From positions 1 to 40,104 of the forward strand of contig JAZLGC010000103.1 of assembly GCA_045616125.1 (NCBI GenBank): DNA of 40,104 nucleotides, in the 5' to 3' direction. The stretch is from Treponema_I sp045616125 (GTDB taxonomy: Bacteria; Spirochaetota; Spirochaetia; Treponematales; Treponemataceae). This document shows, piece after piece, positions 6,692 to 15,824 of the stretch (its first letter is position 1; every line of letters starts with the position of its first letter). Made by a program: the position numbers and the translations under genes. Below the pieces are notes generated by a model, which searched no databases, had not been told where the DNA came from, and saw nothing but the letters and a program-made list of their open reading frames with translations.

Positions 6692-8788
6692 TTGAAGAAG
6701 TTTCGTTTCAGAATTACTTTATCTGTTAAATTTATGTTTTGGTTTGCTGTAGCTTTTGTTATCAGTGGCACTACGCTTATCAGCAACATTATGCTGCCGT
6801 TCAAGAATAAAACCAAAGACATGATTAATGATAGTCTTGCAAACTCTGCCAACGTTGTTATTGCTAAAGTAGACGGATATATTGATCGCGAATTCTCTGT
6901 TATTGAGGCGTTGGCTAATCTTCCTCAGATTAAGGATTCTCAGGTTTCTATGGAGGATAAATGTCGGCTTCTTGGTACGATGGCACAGGTAAATCCGGAG
7001 TATATCAGTATCGGTTTCTATGATGCAAACGGGCATACGTTGCTGCCAGACGGATCTATCCTTGATGATCATACATCAGAATTTTTCCAGTTTGCAATAA
7101 AAGGCCAGAAATATGTTCTTCGTCCTGTATTCAGTGAGGTAACCGGAGTACTGACCACTTTCTTTGCAGTACCCGTTCGTTCTGAAAACCAGAAAATCAT
7201 CGGTGCAGTAGTAAGTATCGTTAATGCTGAATATCTGGCTAACGTTGTTACTCATGTTGTTATCGGCGAAGCAAGTCATCCATATTTGTTCTCGTATGCA
7301 GACGGAACCATTATTTCGCATGCAGATACTCAGAAAGTATTGAACGGGGAGACTATCACTGCTTCTGTTTCTCCTGAATACGATGCTCTTATGAAGCGGG
7401 TAAGCAATGGTGGAACAGCCGTAGAAACCATTAAAGATCCTGCAGACGGTATCAACAAACTGGTGTTTTATTCACCTGTAGGTGCAGGAACCGACTGGGG
7501 TATCGTATGTATGTGTCCGGAACACGACTTCAACGGCTTCCTGGATGTCGTAAGACTTCGCGGAAGACAGTACCTTATCTCCAACATGGCATTCTGGCTG
7601 CTTATTATGGCATTTATTATTGTCCGTAACCTGAAGAAACTGAATGTTGTAACAAAAGCTCTGGAAGAAGTTGCTTCAGGGGAAGCAGATCTTACCAAAC
7701 GGCTTGTTGTTAAATCAAAAGACGAAGTTGGAGACATTGTTAACAGCTTCAACTCCTTTATTGATAAACTGCATGAGATTATCAAGGATATTAAGGAATC
7801 AGAAACAGCACTGAACGGTGCCGGTCAGATTCTTGGTACTTCTACCAATGATACTTCAAGTGCCATTACCCAGATTCTGGCAAACATTGAAAGTGTTCAC
7901 GGACAGATCCGCAATCAGAATGGTTCTGTTATCCAGACATCAACTGCAGTAAATGAAATTGCTGCCAATATCGGTTCTCTCGGTAAGATGATTGAAGTGC
8001 AGGGAAGCGGTGTTTCAAATGCATCTGCTGCCGTAGAAGAAATGATTGGAAACATCGGTTCTGTAAACCACAGCGTAGAACTGATGGCCGATTCCTTTAA
8101 TAAACTGCTGATTGAAACCCAGAACGGTGCTCTTAAACAGGAAGATGTAAACGAGCGGATTAAGCAGATTGAAAGCCAGTCAGAAATGCTGCAGGAAGCC
8201 AATGAAGCTATTGCTGCCATTGCCAGCCAGACTAACCTCCTTGCAATGAACGCTGCTATTGAAGCTGCTCATGCCGGTGAAAGTGGAAAAGGTTTCTCGG
8301 TTGTTGCTGATGAAATCCGTAAACTGTCAGAAACTTCTACTGCACAGTCTCAGACCATTGGTGACCAGCTGGCAAATATTCAGGCATCCATCCTCAGCGT
8401 TGTTGACGCTTCACAGCAGTCTTGGGAAGCATTCAATAATGTTTCCGGAAAAATCAGTGAAACAGATCAGCTGGTTCGTCAGATTAAGAGTCCCATGGAA
8501 GAGCAGCAGCAGGGTAGCCTGCAGATTGGTGAAGCGCTGCACAGTATGAACGATAATACGGCAGAAGTTCGTCAGGCATCTGCTGAAATGACCGAAGGTA
8601 ACGAACAGATTGTACGGGAAGTTAACTCTCTGCAGACAATCAGTTCTATCATTACTTCCAGCGTTGATGAGATGACCATTGGTGCACAGAAGATTAACGA
8701 AACCGGTGTTATGCTTTCTGAAGTTGCTACTGAAGTTAACGAAGCCATCGGTAAAATCAGTAATCAGATTAATAAGTTTAAGATCTGA
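6692..8788 (+). CDS. Methyl-accepting chemotaxis protein
   Basis: The 698-residue chemoreceptor has a first membrane segment at about 11-33, a periplasmic sensor of the dCache type (about 40-285, inferred from size and pattern), a second membrane segment at about 294-318, a HAMP domain after it, and a long cytoplasmic coiled coil. The signalling tip carries the conserved run NLLAMNAAIEAAHAGE near residue 512-527. It would tell the CheA/CheW array about an outside ligand that cannot be deduced. No CheR-binding pentapeptide is seen at the C-terminus. The start is TTG at 6692, chosen because AGGAG (6681-6685) lies six bases upstream and because TTG opens the basic MKKFRFR leader. I could not identify a convincing promoter in 6562-6680; TATACT (6665-6670) lacks a matching -35 box. 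Confidence 0.92.
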   Translation: MKKFRFRITLSVKFMFWFAVAFVISGTTLISNIMLPFKNKTKDMINDSLANSANVVIAKVDGYIDREFSVIEALANLPQIKDSQVSMEDKCRLLGTMAQVNPEYISIGFYDANGHTLLPDGSILDDHTSEFFQFAIKGQKYVLRPVFSEVTGVLTTFFAVPVRSENQKIIGAVVSIVNAEYLANVVTHVVIGEASHPYLFSYADGTIISHADTQKVLNGETITASVSPEYDALMKRVSNGGTAVETIKDPADGINKLVFYSPVGAGTDWGIVCMCPEHDFNGFLDVVRLRGRQYLISNMAFWLLIMAFIIVRNLKKLNVVTKALEEVASGEADLTKRLVVKSKDEVGDIVNSFNSFIDKLHEIIKDIKESETALNGAGQILGTSTNDTSSAITQILANIESVHGQIRNQNGSVIQTSTAVNEIAANIGSLGKMIEVQGSGVSNASAAVEEMIGNIGSVNHSVELMADSFNKLLIETQNGALKQEDVNERIKQIESQSEMLQEANEAIAAIASQTNLLAMNAAIEAAHAGESGKGFSVVADEIRKLSETSTAQSQTIGDQLANIQASILSVVDASQQSWEAFNNVSGKISETDQLVRQIKSPMEEQQQGSLQIGEALHSMNDNTAEVRQASAEMTEGNEQIVREVNSLQTISSIITSSVDEMTIGAQKINETGVMLSEVATEVNEAIGKISNQINKFKI

Positions 8789-8797
8789 AAACTTTAC

Positions 8798-8840
8798 AAA
8801 TACTAAAGTACTTGCATAAATACTTAAGATTTGCTACTTT
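8798..8840 (+). promoter_or_regulatory. Promoter and overlapping operator candidate of the XRE-cupin gene
   Basis: TTGCAT (8812-8817) and TACTTT (8835-8840) are 17 bases apart. The 16-base AAATACTAAAGTACTT (8798-8813), identical to a site upstream of the kor operon, runs into the -35 box, a position suited to repression. The same two hexamers recur before pta at 39462-39491. The predicted start near 8847 lies ahead of the hairpin at 8853-8886. Confidence 0.5.
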
Positions 8841-8852
8841 ATGAGTAGACAA

Positions 8853-8886
8853 AGGCAGGATTCTGCGGAGTCCTGCCTATTTTTTT
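8853..8886 (+). terminator. Intrinsic terminator, possibly an attenuator of the XRE-cupin gene
   Basis: An 11-bp stem (8853-8863 with 8868-8878, one G-T pair, TGCG loop) is followed by ATTTTTTT (8879-8886). It closes the chemoreceptor transcript. The T run touches the TAGGAG ribosome site of the next gene, whose ATG is only 17 bases away, leaving no room for a separate promoter after the hairpin. Confidence 0.9.
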
Positions 8887-8902
8887 ATAGGAGTAAGACA
8901 CT

Positions 8903-9484
8903 ATGTCAGAAAAAAACAGAATCGGATCCAAAGTACGCACAATTCGGGAAAGCCGCAAGCTTTCAATTGAAGATGTTTCAGAACGCACAAACCTTAGCGT
9001 TACCAGTATCGAAAGCATCGAAAAAGGCGAACTCATTCCAGGTCTTACTCCCCTAATCAAAATCGCCCGCGTACTAGGTGTCCGGCTAGGAACCTTCATG
9101 GATGATCAGGAAGATCTTGGCCCTGTTGTTGCCCGTGCAGGTGCAAAGTCTGAACAGACGGTTACCCGTTTCAGCGACCGTAATAATGCCGTAAGTTCAG
9201 ATCTTGATTTCTATGGCCTTGCTCAGAATAAAGCTGACCGTCATATGGAACCATTTATTATTGATATTAATCCTGCCAGCGAAGAAGAAGTAAAACTTTC
9301 TACCCATGAAGGCGAAGAATTCATTTACGTTCTGGAAGGTGAAGTTGAAATCCGTTACGGAAAAGATATCTATGAACTGAACGTTGGCGACAGCATTTAT
9401 TACGATTCAATTGTTGCTCATCATGTACACAGCCATGGTGAAAAACCGGCAAAAATCCTCGCTGTCATTTATACCCCGGCGTGA
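8903..9484 (+). CDS. XRE-family transcriptional regulator with C-terminal cupin sensor domain
   Basis: The 193-residue protein joins a helix-turn-helix of the XRE/Cro type (about residues 8-62; IEDVSERTNLSVTSIESIEKG spans the two recognition helices, given here only as a location near 26-46) to a small cupin domain (about 110-190) with the EGEEFIYVLEGEVEIRYG and VGDSIYYDS motifs. Such regulators bind short palindromes and sense a small ligand in the cupin barrel. The adjacent acyl-CoA ligase gene, 18 bases downstream, suggests control of acyl-CoA metabolism. AGGAG at 8889-8893 supports the start. Because a terminator ends 16 bases before the ATG, expression probably needs read-through from upstream. 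Autoregulation through the 8798-8813 site is an inference. Confidence 0.9.
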   Translation: MSEKNRIGSKVRTIRESRKLSIEDVSERTNLSVTSIESIEKGELIPGLTPLIKIARVLGVRLGTFMDDQEDLGPVVARAGAKSEQTVTRFSDRNNAVSSDLDFYGLAQNKADRHMEPFIIDINPASEEEVKLSTHEGEEFIYVLEGEVEIRYGKDIYELNVGDSIYYDSIVAHHVHSHGEKPAKILAVIYTPA

Positions 9485-9502
9485 GCCACTGGAGCGTAAG
9501 AA

Positions 9503-11152
9503 ATGCAGATGTTTGAATGTACATTAAATCAGTTACTTCACGACCGGGCTAAAGCAGATCCCAACCGTGACTTTATGGTATATGCAGACCGTGATTTACG
9601 GTTTACCTATAAAGAGTTCAACGAACGTGTTGATCACCTGGCCTGCGGTCTTTATGCACTGGGAGTACGGAAAGGCGATAAAGTAGGTATCTGGGCAACA
9701 AACGTTCCGGACTGGCTTACCTATATGTTTGCCTGTGCACGCTTAAGTGCCATTGCCGTAACCGTAAATACCAGCTATAAACTGCACGAACTTGAATATC
9801 TGGTTGATCAGGCAGACCTGAGTACTCTGTGTCTTACAGACGGTGTTAAAGACAGTAACTATGTTCAGATGATTAAGGAACTGGTTCCTGAACTTGATGA
9901 ATACGAACGCGGTACCTTAAAAAGCAAACGGTTTCCGTTCCTGAAAAACGTTGTATTCATGGGGCCGGAAAAATTCCGTGGCCTGTATTCAACACCGGAA
10001 CTGCTGCTTCTTGGCCAGCATGTTGATATCAACGAAATCCGTAAGATTGAAGCTGAAGGAAACTGTAATGATGTAGTAAACATGCAGTATACTTCAGGAA
10101 CGACCGGATTCCCCAAAGGTGTAATGCTTACCAGCCGTAACATTATCAACGATGGTTTCATTATCGGGGAACGTATGCGCTATACCTGCGAAGAAAAAGT
10201 ATGTCTTCCGGTTCCGCTGTTCCACTGTTTTGGTATTGTACTTGGCGTTATGGCTGTTCTTACTCATGGTGCTACCCACGTACTTCTTGAAAGTTTTGAT
10301 CCTCTTGTAGCACTTGCCAGTATCCACAAAGAAAAATGTACAGCCATTTACGGTGTACCAACCATGTTCATTGCCGAACTGAACCATCCTATGTTCAATA
10401 TGTTCGATATGTCATCCCTCCGCACCGGTATTATGGCTGGTGCCGGTGTACCTGTTGAACTGATGAAGACCGTTATAGAAAAGATGCATATGCCTGAAAT
10501 TACTTCAGTATATGGTCTTACTGAAACTTCTCCCGGTATGACCCAGAGCCACTGGTATGATTCGGTAGAAGTTAAGGCCAATACCGTAGGGGATGCTTTT
10601 GAAGGCATTGATGTTAAGGTACTTGATCCTGAAACCAATGAGGAATGTCCTGATGGTGTACAGGGTGAAATGTGCTGCCGCGGCTGGAACGTCATGAAAG
10701 GGTATTACAAGATGCCGGAAGCTACGGCTGAAATCATCGATGCTAATGGATATCTGCACTCCGGAGACCTGGGTGTTAAGGATGCTGACGGTAATTTCCG
10801 CATTACCGGCCGTATCAAGGATATGATTATCCGCGGAGGTGAGAACATCTACCCGCGTGAAATCGAAGAATTCCTGATCCAGATGCCACAGATTAAGGAT
10901 ATTCAGGTTGCAGCCGTAAAAGACAAGAAGTACGGTGAAATTACCGGTGCCTTTATTATTCTTCATGAAGGTGAAACCCTTAAAGAAGAAGATGTCATTG
11001 AATTCTGCCGTGGAAAGATTTCAAAGTACAAATGGCCACAGCTCATTATGTTCCTTGATACCTTCCCTATGACTGCGTCGGGTAAGATTCAAAAATTCAA
11101 ACTTACAGAACTTGGTACCAAATACCGCAAAGAAGTTCTTGGGTTAGAATAA
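9503..11152 (+). CDS. AMP-forming acyl-CoA ligase
   Basis: The 549-residue enzyme belongs to the ANL superfamily: acid + ATP + CoA gives acyl-CoA + AMP + PPi, through an acyl-adenylate. The ATP loop YTSGTTGFPKG lies near residues 195-205, YGLTET near 337-342, the HSGDLG aspartate motif near 418-423, the hinge GRIKDMIIRGGENIYP near 436-451, and the C-terminal catalytic lysine in ASGKIQKF near 530. The pattern fits medium- or long-chain fatty acyl-CoA ligases more than acetyl-CoA synthetase, but chain length cannot be read from sequence. GGAG at 9491-9494 lies eight bases before the ATG. It is co-transcribed with the XRE-cupin gene and closed by the terminator at 11171-11205. Confidence 0.9.
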   Translation: MQMFECTLNQLLHDRAKADPNRDFMVYADRDLRFTYKEFNERVDHLACGLYALGVRKGDKVGIWATNVPDWLTYMFACARLSAIAVTVNTSYKLHELEYLVDQADLSTLCLTDGVKDSNYVQMIKELVPELDEYERGTLKSKRFPFLKNVVFMGPEKFRGLYSTPELLLLGQHVDINEIRKIEAEGNCNDVVNMQYTSGTTGFPKGVMLTSRNIINDGFIIGERMRYTCEEKVCLPVPLFHCFGIVLGVMAVLTHGATHVLLESFDPLVALASIHKEKCTAIYGVPTMFIAELNHPMFNMFDMSSLRTGIMAGAGVPVELMKTVIEKMHMPEITSVYGLTETSPGMTQSHWYDSVEVKANTVGDAFEGIDVKVLDPETNEECPDGVQGEMCCRGWNVMKGYYKMPEATAEIIDANGYLHSGDLGVKDADGNFRITGRIKDMIIRGGENIYPREIEEFLIQMPQIKDIQVAAVKDKKYGEITGAFIILHEGETLKEEDVIEFCRGKISKYKWPQLIMFLDTFPMTASGKIQKFKLTELGTKYRKEVLGLE

Positions 11153-11170
11153 AAAATTAGCAAAAAAATG

Positions 11171-11205
11171 AGACTGTCTAGCATTTTTAGACAGTCTTTT
11201 TTTTT
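11171..11205 (+). terminator. Intrinsic terminator after the acyl-CoA ligase gene
   Basis: AGACTGTCTA (11171-11180) pairs perfectly with TAGACAGTCT (11188-11197) around a seven-base loop, followed by eight T. An A run just before the stem would let it act weakly on the other strand too. Confidence 0.92.
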
Positions 11206-11218
11206 ATGCAACTTTATT

Positions 11219-11247
11219 TTGCGTCATTTATAAAAGTAAAGTAGTAT
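11219..11247 (+). promoter_or_regulatory. Promoter candidate of the EAL gene (leaderless arrangement)
   Basis: TTGCGT (11219-11224) and TAGTAT (11242-11247) are 17 bases apart, and the ATG at 11256 follows after eight bases. The match to consensus is modest (3/6 and 4/6), so the call rests partly on the same spacing seen at other genes of the window. Confidence 0.45.
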
Positions 11248-11255
11248 TAAAGAGT

Positions 11256-13283
11256 ATGTACGTTGTTCATTATGATATTTGTGCCCTTATTCTTCTCGCT
11301 TTTGTTTTCATAACAAATAAAATCCAGTGGAAGGTAATTGATGTTACCAACCGGGCATTCCAGTATCTTGTCGTTGTTTCCATTTTATCCTGCAGTACAG
11401 ACCTTGTGTATGCATTCATGGGTAATTCTTCCAATGTAAGTGCTGCTGCTGTCTGGATAATCAATGAACTGTATTATCTGGTTGTCTGCTTTATTCCGTT
11501 AACCTGGGCCCGGTATACCGTATTGATAACACGACCTCCCGAAGTTATTAAAGGACGTATATTCAGACTGCATTTTTTCCTGCCGTACTTTGCATCATTA
11601 ATCAGCACCATCATAACCCCCTGGACAGGCTGGGTTTTCTATGTTGATGCCCAGAACAAATATCAGCGTGGTCCCGGTGTTATTCTCCTGTATCTGATTC
11701 TTCTGTACTACGCTGTTTTTGGCACTATCTGTTTATTCAAGGGGTATAAAAAAATCGGCTGGCGTCGTTTCCGCCTGACTATATCTTTTGTGATCCTTTC
11801 TGCTGCAGGTGTTATCATTCAGATGCTGTACCCCCATATGCTGGTTCAGCATGCCGGTATTGCACTTTCCATTCTGCTTACCTTAAGTTCACTGCAGAAT
11901 CCCGCAGACTTCATTGATTCTGTTTCATATCTGTATAACCGAAAATCGTTCTCAAGTATTACAGCCCGCTATTTTGACCGGGAAAGCAATTTCGCTGTTA
12001 TCCTGCTTTCAATCGATGATATTGAATTTTTCTCCCGTACCTTTGGTGATGACGGCGTTGAAGCAGTTCTTCGTGATATCGGGGTATTCCTGAAAGGTGT
12101 TGTTCCTGCTGCAGAGTTTTTCTACCTTGAGCATGGCCTGTTTGCCATAACGGTCCGCGATACGAATCAGGATCATATTCAGCGTCATTGCGAACTTATT
12201 GAAAACAGGTTCCTTCAGAACTGGAAAAACAACTATCTTGAACTGCGTCTGAATGTTCATCAGTGTGTTATTGAGTGTCCTATTGATGCTTCAAATCCTG
12301 AAATCCTTATGGATATTATCAATACTATTGAACCTGAGCTGCAGCATAATCCCCAACGGTTCATGTATGCAAACCAGATTGATATTAAGACCCAGCAGGA
12401 AAAGGCTCATGTTCAGCAGCTGATTAAGACTGCCATCGGTGAAAACCGTCTGGAAGTATATTATCAGCCCCTCTGGTCAACTCAGGAAAAACGCATTATC
12501 GGTGCGGAGGCTCTTGTCCGCATGCGTGATGAAAACGGCAAATTCGTTTCGCCTGAAATATTCATCCCCATGGCAGAACAGGATGGTAATGTTCTGCGTA
12601 TCGGTCAGTTCGTTTTTGAAGAAGTGTGCCGGTTCCTGAGCACCTATCGTGCAACTCTGGGAAACATCCGCATGATCGATGTTAACCTTTCGGTTGCACA
12701 GTGTATGCAGACCCAGCTGGCAGAAGATCTTTCCAACACGGTGGAACTGTATATGCTGTCGCCGTCTCAGATTAATCTGGAAATAACGGAAACTGCCGCA
12801 GCTCATACTCCTGAAGTTCTTCTGATTAACATGAAACGCCTTATTGAGGCCGGATTCAGTTTCAGCCTTGATGATTATGGCAGTGGATATGCCGGCATCA
12901 ACTATATGATTCACCTGCCGTTCTCAATGATTAAAATTGATAAAGACATTGTCTGGAACGCCATGAAAGATGAAAAAGCATACATCATGCTTACCAGTAC
13001 CATTGATATGCTGAAAAAACTGAAGCTGAAAATTGTTGCTGAAGGCGTAGAAGACGAAAAGATGGTTGAAATGCTTACCAATCAGGGAGTAGACTACCTG
13101 CAAGGATATTACTTCTCAAAACCGGTACAGCAGAGTGAATTCTATGAGATGGTAAAAACTGATCCGGTTGAATCGGCTTCTGCAGCAAATGAACGTTCTT
13201 TCCTGAATCTTGGAGAGTACCGGGAACTGGAAGAACTTGAAGAACTGGAAGAAGCTGAACTGGAAGAACTTGAGCAGTTCTGA
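11256..13283 (+). CDS. Membrane-bound EAL-domain protein with degenerate GGDEF domain
   Basis: The 675-residue protein has about seven hydrophobic segments in its first ~215 residues, resembling the 7TM sensor found at the N-terminus of some histidine kinases. A GGDEF-like domain (about 220-375) follows, in which the GGDEF motif is replaced by EHGLF, so cyclase activity is unlikely. The EAL domain (about 394-635) keeps the catalytic set: AEALVRM, NLSVAQ, LEITET, LDDYGSGYAG and KIVAEGVED. It is therefore predicted to hydrolyse cyclic di-GMP, possibly with the degenerate domain as a GTP sensor. The last 21 residues (655-675) are almost only Glu and Leu, from a short DNA repeat. The start lacks a spaced Shine-Dalgarno site. 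The lysA-like gene follows after 25 bases with no promoter visible between. Confidence 0.88.
   Translation: MYVVHYDICALILLAFVFITNKIQWKVIDVTNRAFQYLVVVSILSCSTDLVYAFMGNSSNVSAAAVWIINELYYLVVCFIPLTWARYTVLITRPPEVIKGRIFRLHFFLPYFASLISTIITPWTGWVFYVDAQNKYQRGPGVILLYLILLYYAVFGTICLFKGYKKIGWRRFRLTISFVILSAAGVIIQMLYPHMLVQHAGIALSILLTLSSLQNPADFIDSVSYLYNRKSFSSITARYFDRESNFAVILLSIDDIEFFSRTFGDDGVEAVLRDIGVFLKGVVPAAEFFYLEHGLFAITVRDTNQDHIQRHCELIENRFLQNWKNNYLELRLNVHQCVIECPIDASNPEILMDIINTIEPELQHNPQRFMYANQIDIKTQQEKAHVQQLIKTAIGENRLEVYYQPLWSTQEKRIIGAEALVRMRDENGKFVSPEIFIPMAEQDGNVLRIGQFVFEEVCRFLSTYRATLGNIRMIDVNLSVAQCMQTQLAEDLSNTVELYMLSPSQINLEITETAAAHTPEVLLINMKRLIEAGFSFSLDDYGSGYAGINYMIHLPFSMIKIDKDIVWNAMKDEKAYIMLTSTIDMLKKLKLKIVAEGVEDEKMVEMLTNQGVDYLQGYYFSKPVQQSEFYEMVKTDPVESASAANERSFLNLGEYRELEELEELEEAELEELEQF
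13223..13279 (+). repeat. In-frame repeat encoding a Glu/Leu tail
   Basis: GAACTGGAAGAACTTGA occurs at 13223-13239 and again at 13256-13272, with a partial copy between. It encodes repeats of Glu-Leu-Glu-Glu-Leu at the very end of the EAL protein. Copy-number changes of multiples of three would keep the frame. Confidence 0.7.
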
Positions 13284-13308
13284 TAATACATCATAAGGAT
13301 TAAACATC

Positions 13309-14640
13309 ATGAAAAAAACATTTCCTCTTTCAAAAGAGCAGCTTGATACAATAGCTGAAAAATTTAAGACTCCTTTTTATCTATACGATGAAAAAGCAAT
13401 CCGTGAAAATGCTCGTCGTCTGACAAAGGCTTTCAGTGTACTGCCTGGTTTTAAGGAACATTTTGCTGTAAAGGGATGTCCAAACCCGTATATTCTCAAG
13501 ATTCTTGCAGCAGAAGGATTCGGTGGAGACTGTTCGAGCCTGCCGGAAATTATTCTTTGTGAACGCGCCGGTATTCTTGGCGAAGATATCATGTTCACCA
13601 GTAACGAGACACCCGAGCAGGAATATATCTATGCCAATCTGAAGGGTGCCGTAATCAACCTGGATGATATTACCCATGTACAGTTCCTGAAAGATTCCAT
13701 CGGCGGCTTTCCTGAGCTGATCAGTTTCCGGTACAACCCAGGACCATTAAAAGAAGGTAACGGCATTATCGGTAAACCAGAAGAAGCAAAGTACGGTCTT
13801 ACCCGGGAACAGCTTTTTGATGCATACAAAATGGCACGCGATTTTGGTGCCTGCCGCTTTGCCCTGCACACCATGGTAGCAAGTAATGAACTTGATCCCG
13901 ACTACTTTGTAGAAACTGCCCGCATTCTGTACGAACTGGTTATCGAACTGAAAGAAAAACTTGATATTCAGATTGAGTTCATCAATATTGGCGGTGGTAT
14001 TGGTATTCCATATAAACCGGGACAGAAACCGGTAGATTATGAATATGTTGCCAACAAGACAAAAGAAGTGTACGACCAGATTATTCTTGGAGCTGCCAGA
14101 AAAGATCCTGCAAAATTCGGCTGCTTTGAGAAAGACGGCATCGGATTCCACATGGAATGCAGCCGCGTTATTACCGGTCCTTACGGCTGGCTTGTAACCA
14201 ATGCCATTCATGAAAAGCATATTTACCGTGACTATATCGGCGTAAACAGCTGTATGTCAGACCTGATGCGTCCCGGTATGTACGGAGCCTATCATCATGT
14301 ATCAGTACCGGGAAAAGAAGATGTCATTGACAGTGAAACCGGCGATATCCTGCCGGGAGCAGATGCCCACGTGTATGATGTAGTAGGTTCCCTGTGTGAA
14401 AACTGCGATAAATTTGCCGTTCAGCGTCCTCTGCCGGAAATTGAACGGGGCGATTACGTAGTTATTCATGATGCAGGTGCTCATGGACGTGCCATGGGCT
14501 TCAACTACAATGCAAAACTGCGCTGTGGTGAACTGCTTCTGCGTGAAGACGGTTCTGTTCAGCAGATCCGCCGCAGTGAAACCATTGATGATTACTTTGC
14601 AACTCTGGACTTTACCGGTCTTACAGGGTTCAAGGCATAA
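13309..14640 (+). CDS. lysA: Diaminopimelate decarboxylase-like PLP enzyme
   Basis: The 443-residue protein has the alanine-racemase/ornithine-decarboxylase barrel fold of group IV decarboxylases. FAVKG places the PLP lysine at residue 55, NIGGGIGIPY supplies the glycine-rich phosphate loop, and VGSLCENCDKF matches the CE-x-x-D motif whose Cys completes the active site of the partner subunit. It would convert meso-diaminopimelate to lysine. Some positions differ from the common enzyme: YAVKAN is replaced by FAVKGCPNP and the HIGS motif by HTMVAS. A divergent LysA clade or another amino-acid substrate is therefore possible. AAGG near 13295 gives a ribosome site about nine bases from the ATG. 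It probably shares a transcript with the EAL gene, and it converges with the lipoprotein gene 21 bases away without a recognisable terminator. Confidence 0.8.
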   Translation: MKKTFPLSKEQLDTIAEKFKTPFYLYDEKAIRENARRLTKAFSVLPGFKEHFAVKGCPNPYILKILAAEGFGGDCSSLPEIILCERAGILGEDIMFTSNETPEQEYIYANLKGAVINLDDITHVQFLKDSIGGFPELISFRYNPGPLKEGNGIIGKPEEAKYGLTREQLFDAYKMARDFGACRFALHTMVASNELDPDYFVETARILYELVIELKEKLDIQIEFINIGGGIGIPYKPGQKPVDYEYVANKTKEVYDQIILGAARKDPAKFGCFEKDGIGFHMECSRVITGPYGWLVTNAIHEKHIYRDYIGVNSCMSDLMRPGMYGAYHHVSVPGKEDVIDSETGDILPGADAHVYDVVGSLCENCDKFAVQRPLPEIERGDYVVIHDAGAHGRAMGFNYNAKLRCGELLLREDGSVQQIRRSETIDDYFATLDFTGLTGFKA

Positions 14641-14661
14641 AATTCGTAGGGAGCGGGGATC

Positions 14662-15816
14662 TCAGTAGAGTACCTGCTCCAGATCAACTTCCAGAAAACC
14701 GGCTTTACCGGTGTTGTAAAAGTTGATTTCTTCCCATCCGCAATACAGTTTTGAACCACATAAGGCAAAACCGGTGTATTCCATTCCTGCAGGTAATGCT
14801 GGAAGACGGAAATATACCGGTTTTCCATTATTTACTATGTGCAGTTTTGGAAGAGATCCTGCAAAATAGCAGGTTCCATCTGAAAACAGCACTAATGTCC
14901 ATGTTTTTCCGGTCTGCCCATAGGCATCAAGAATCTGCTGGTCTTCAGCTGCATAGTCCACTCCGCTGTAGTACAGCTCTGAGGTGTAGACTTGCGAGGA
15001 TTGGCTGAAATCGGTTGCATGAAGGGTAAACGAGATTTCTTTCGGGATAACCGATAACAGTTCCTTGTAGCGCCCTGACGCTTCTGTAAAGGCCTTTTGT
15101 GAAAGATTAGTCCTGAACGTTTCTTCTGAAACAACGTTTACCTGATTACTGGAATAAACAGACTGAATGGGCAGTGAAAGATAGGTAAAGGTAGTCTGGC
15201 TTTCATCTGATTCTTTTGCACTGAAATACCAGTTTTCAGTATCCGTTGTAACAGCAGTAACCTGTGCGTTTTCTGAAAGTTTCAGGTCAGCTTTATTGAT
15301 AAGGGGATAATACAGATTTGTCAGACTGTTGTACTGAACCAGAACCGGAATGTTTCCTTTTGCTGTTGTTGAAAGATCTACTTTTTCTTCAAAAAGCGTG
15401 TTGATGTACAGCTTGAATACCGGATCTCCATCATACAGAAACAGACTGTCGGCGGTTGTTCCTGAAAAAAGACGTGCATCCGGGATAAGAACTGGATCTG
15501 AATCGCTTGAAAGCTGAATTAATCCCCGTCTGTTTACCAACAGATACCCTTTTTCAGTGTCGGTAATAGTACCGCTGATTCTTGGAGCCTGTGTCCACGG
15601 TCGCATGGGATAATCTGGCGAATTTGACGGCTGCAATGTCTGGTCAAAACCATCCCGGGTAAAGTAAAACCATCGGTGTGTTTCCGGCTGAATTATGGTA
15701 CTGGGCTGAAAATCCGATATGGGGTCAGCTTGTATGGGTGGATTTTTTTTACAGGATATCAGAGTTATGAGAACTGTGGCAGTGCACAGAAACAGGCAGA
15801 TACTTTTACTTTGCAT
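14662..15816 (-). CDS. Putative lipoprotein of unknown function
   Basis: The 384-residue protein begins with a lipoprotein signal: a basic start, a hydrophobic core and the lipobox LISC, placing the lipidated Cys at about residue 22. After it come a Pro-rich linker and a body rich in aromatic residues and Ser/Thr, as in exported beta-rich proteins. I recognise no enzyme motif. It is transcribed divergently from another exported protein, sharing a 64-base promoter region, so the two may act together at the cell envelope; this is only inferred from position. The start has no Shine-Dalgarno site but a well-placed promoter. It ends convergently with the decarboxylase-like gene. Confidence 0.75.
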   Translation of the reverse strand: MQSKSICLFLCTATVLITLISCKKNPPIQADPISDFQPSTIIQPETHRWFYFTRDGFDQTLQPSNSPDYPMRPWTQAPRISGTITDTEKGYLLVNRRGLIQLSSDSDPVLIPDARLFSGTTADSLFLYDGDPVFKLYINTLFEEKVDLSTTAKGNIPVLVQYNSLTNLYYPLINKADLKLSENAQVTAVTTDTENWYFSAKESDESQTTFTYLSLPIQSVYSSNQVNVVSEETFRTNLSQKAFTEASGRYKELLSVIPKEISFTLHATDFSQSSQVYTSELYYSGVDYAAEDQQILDAYGQTGKTWTLVLFSDGTCYFAGSLPKLHIVNNGKPVYFRLPALPAGMEYTGFALCGSKLYCGWEEINFYNTGKAGFLEVDLEQVLY

Positions 15817-15824
15817 ATACGTTC

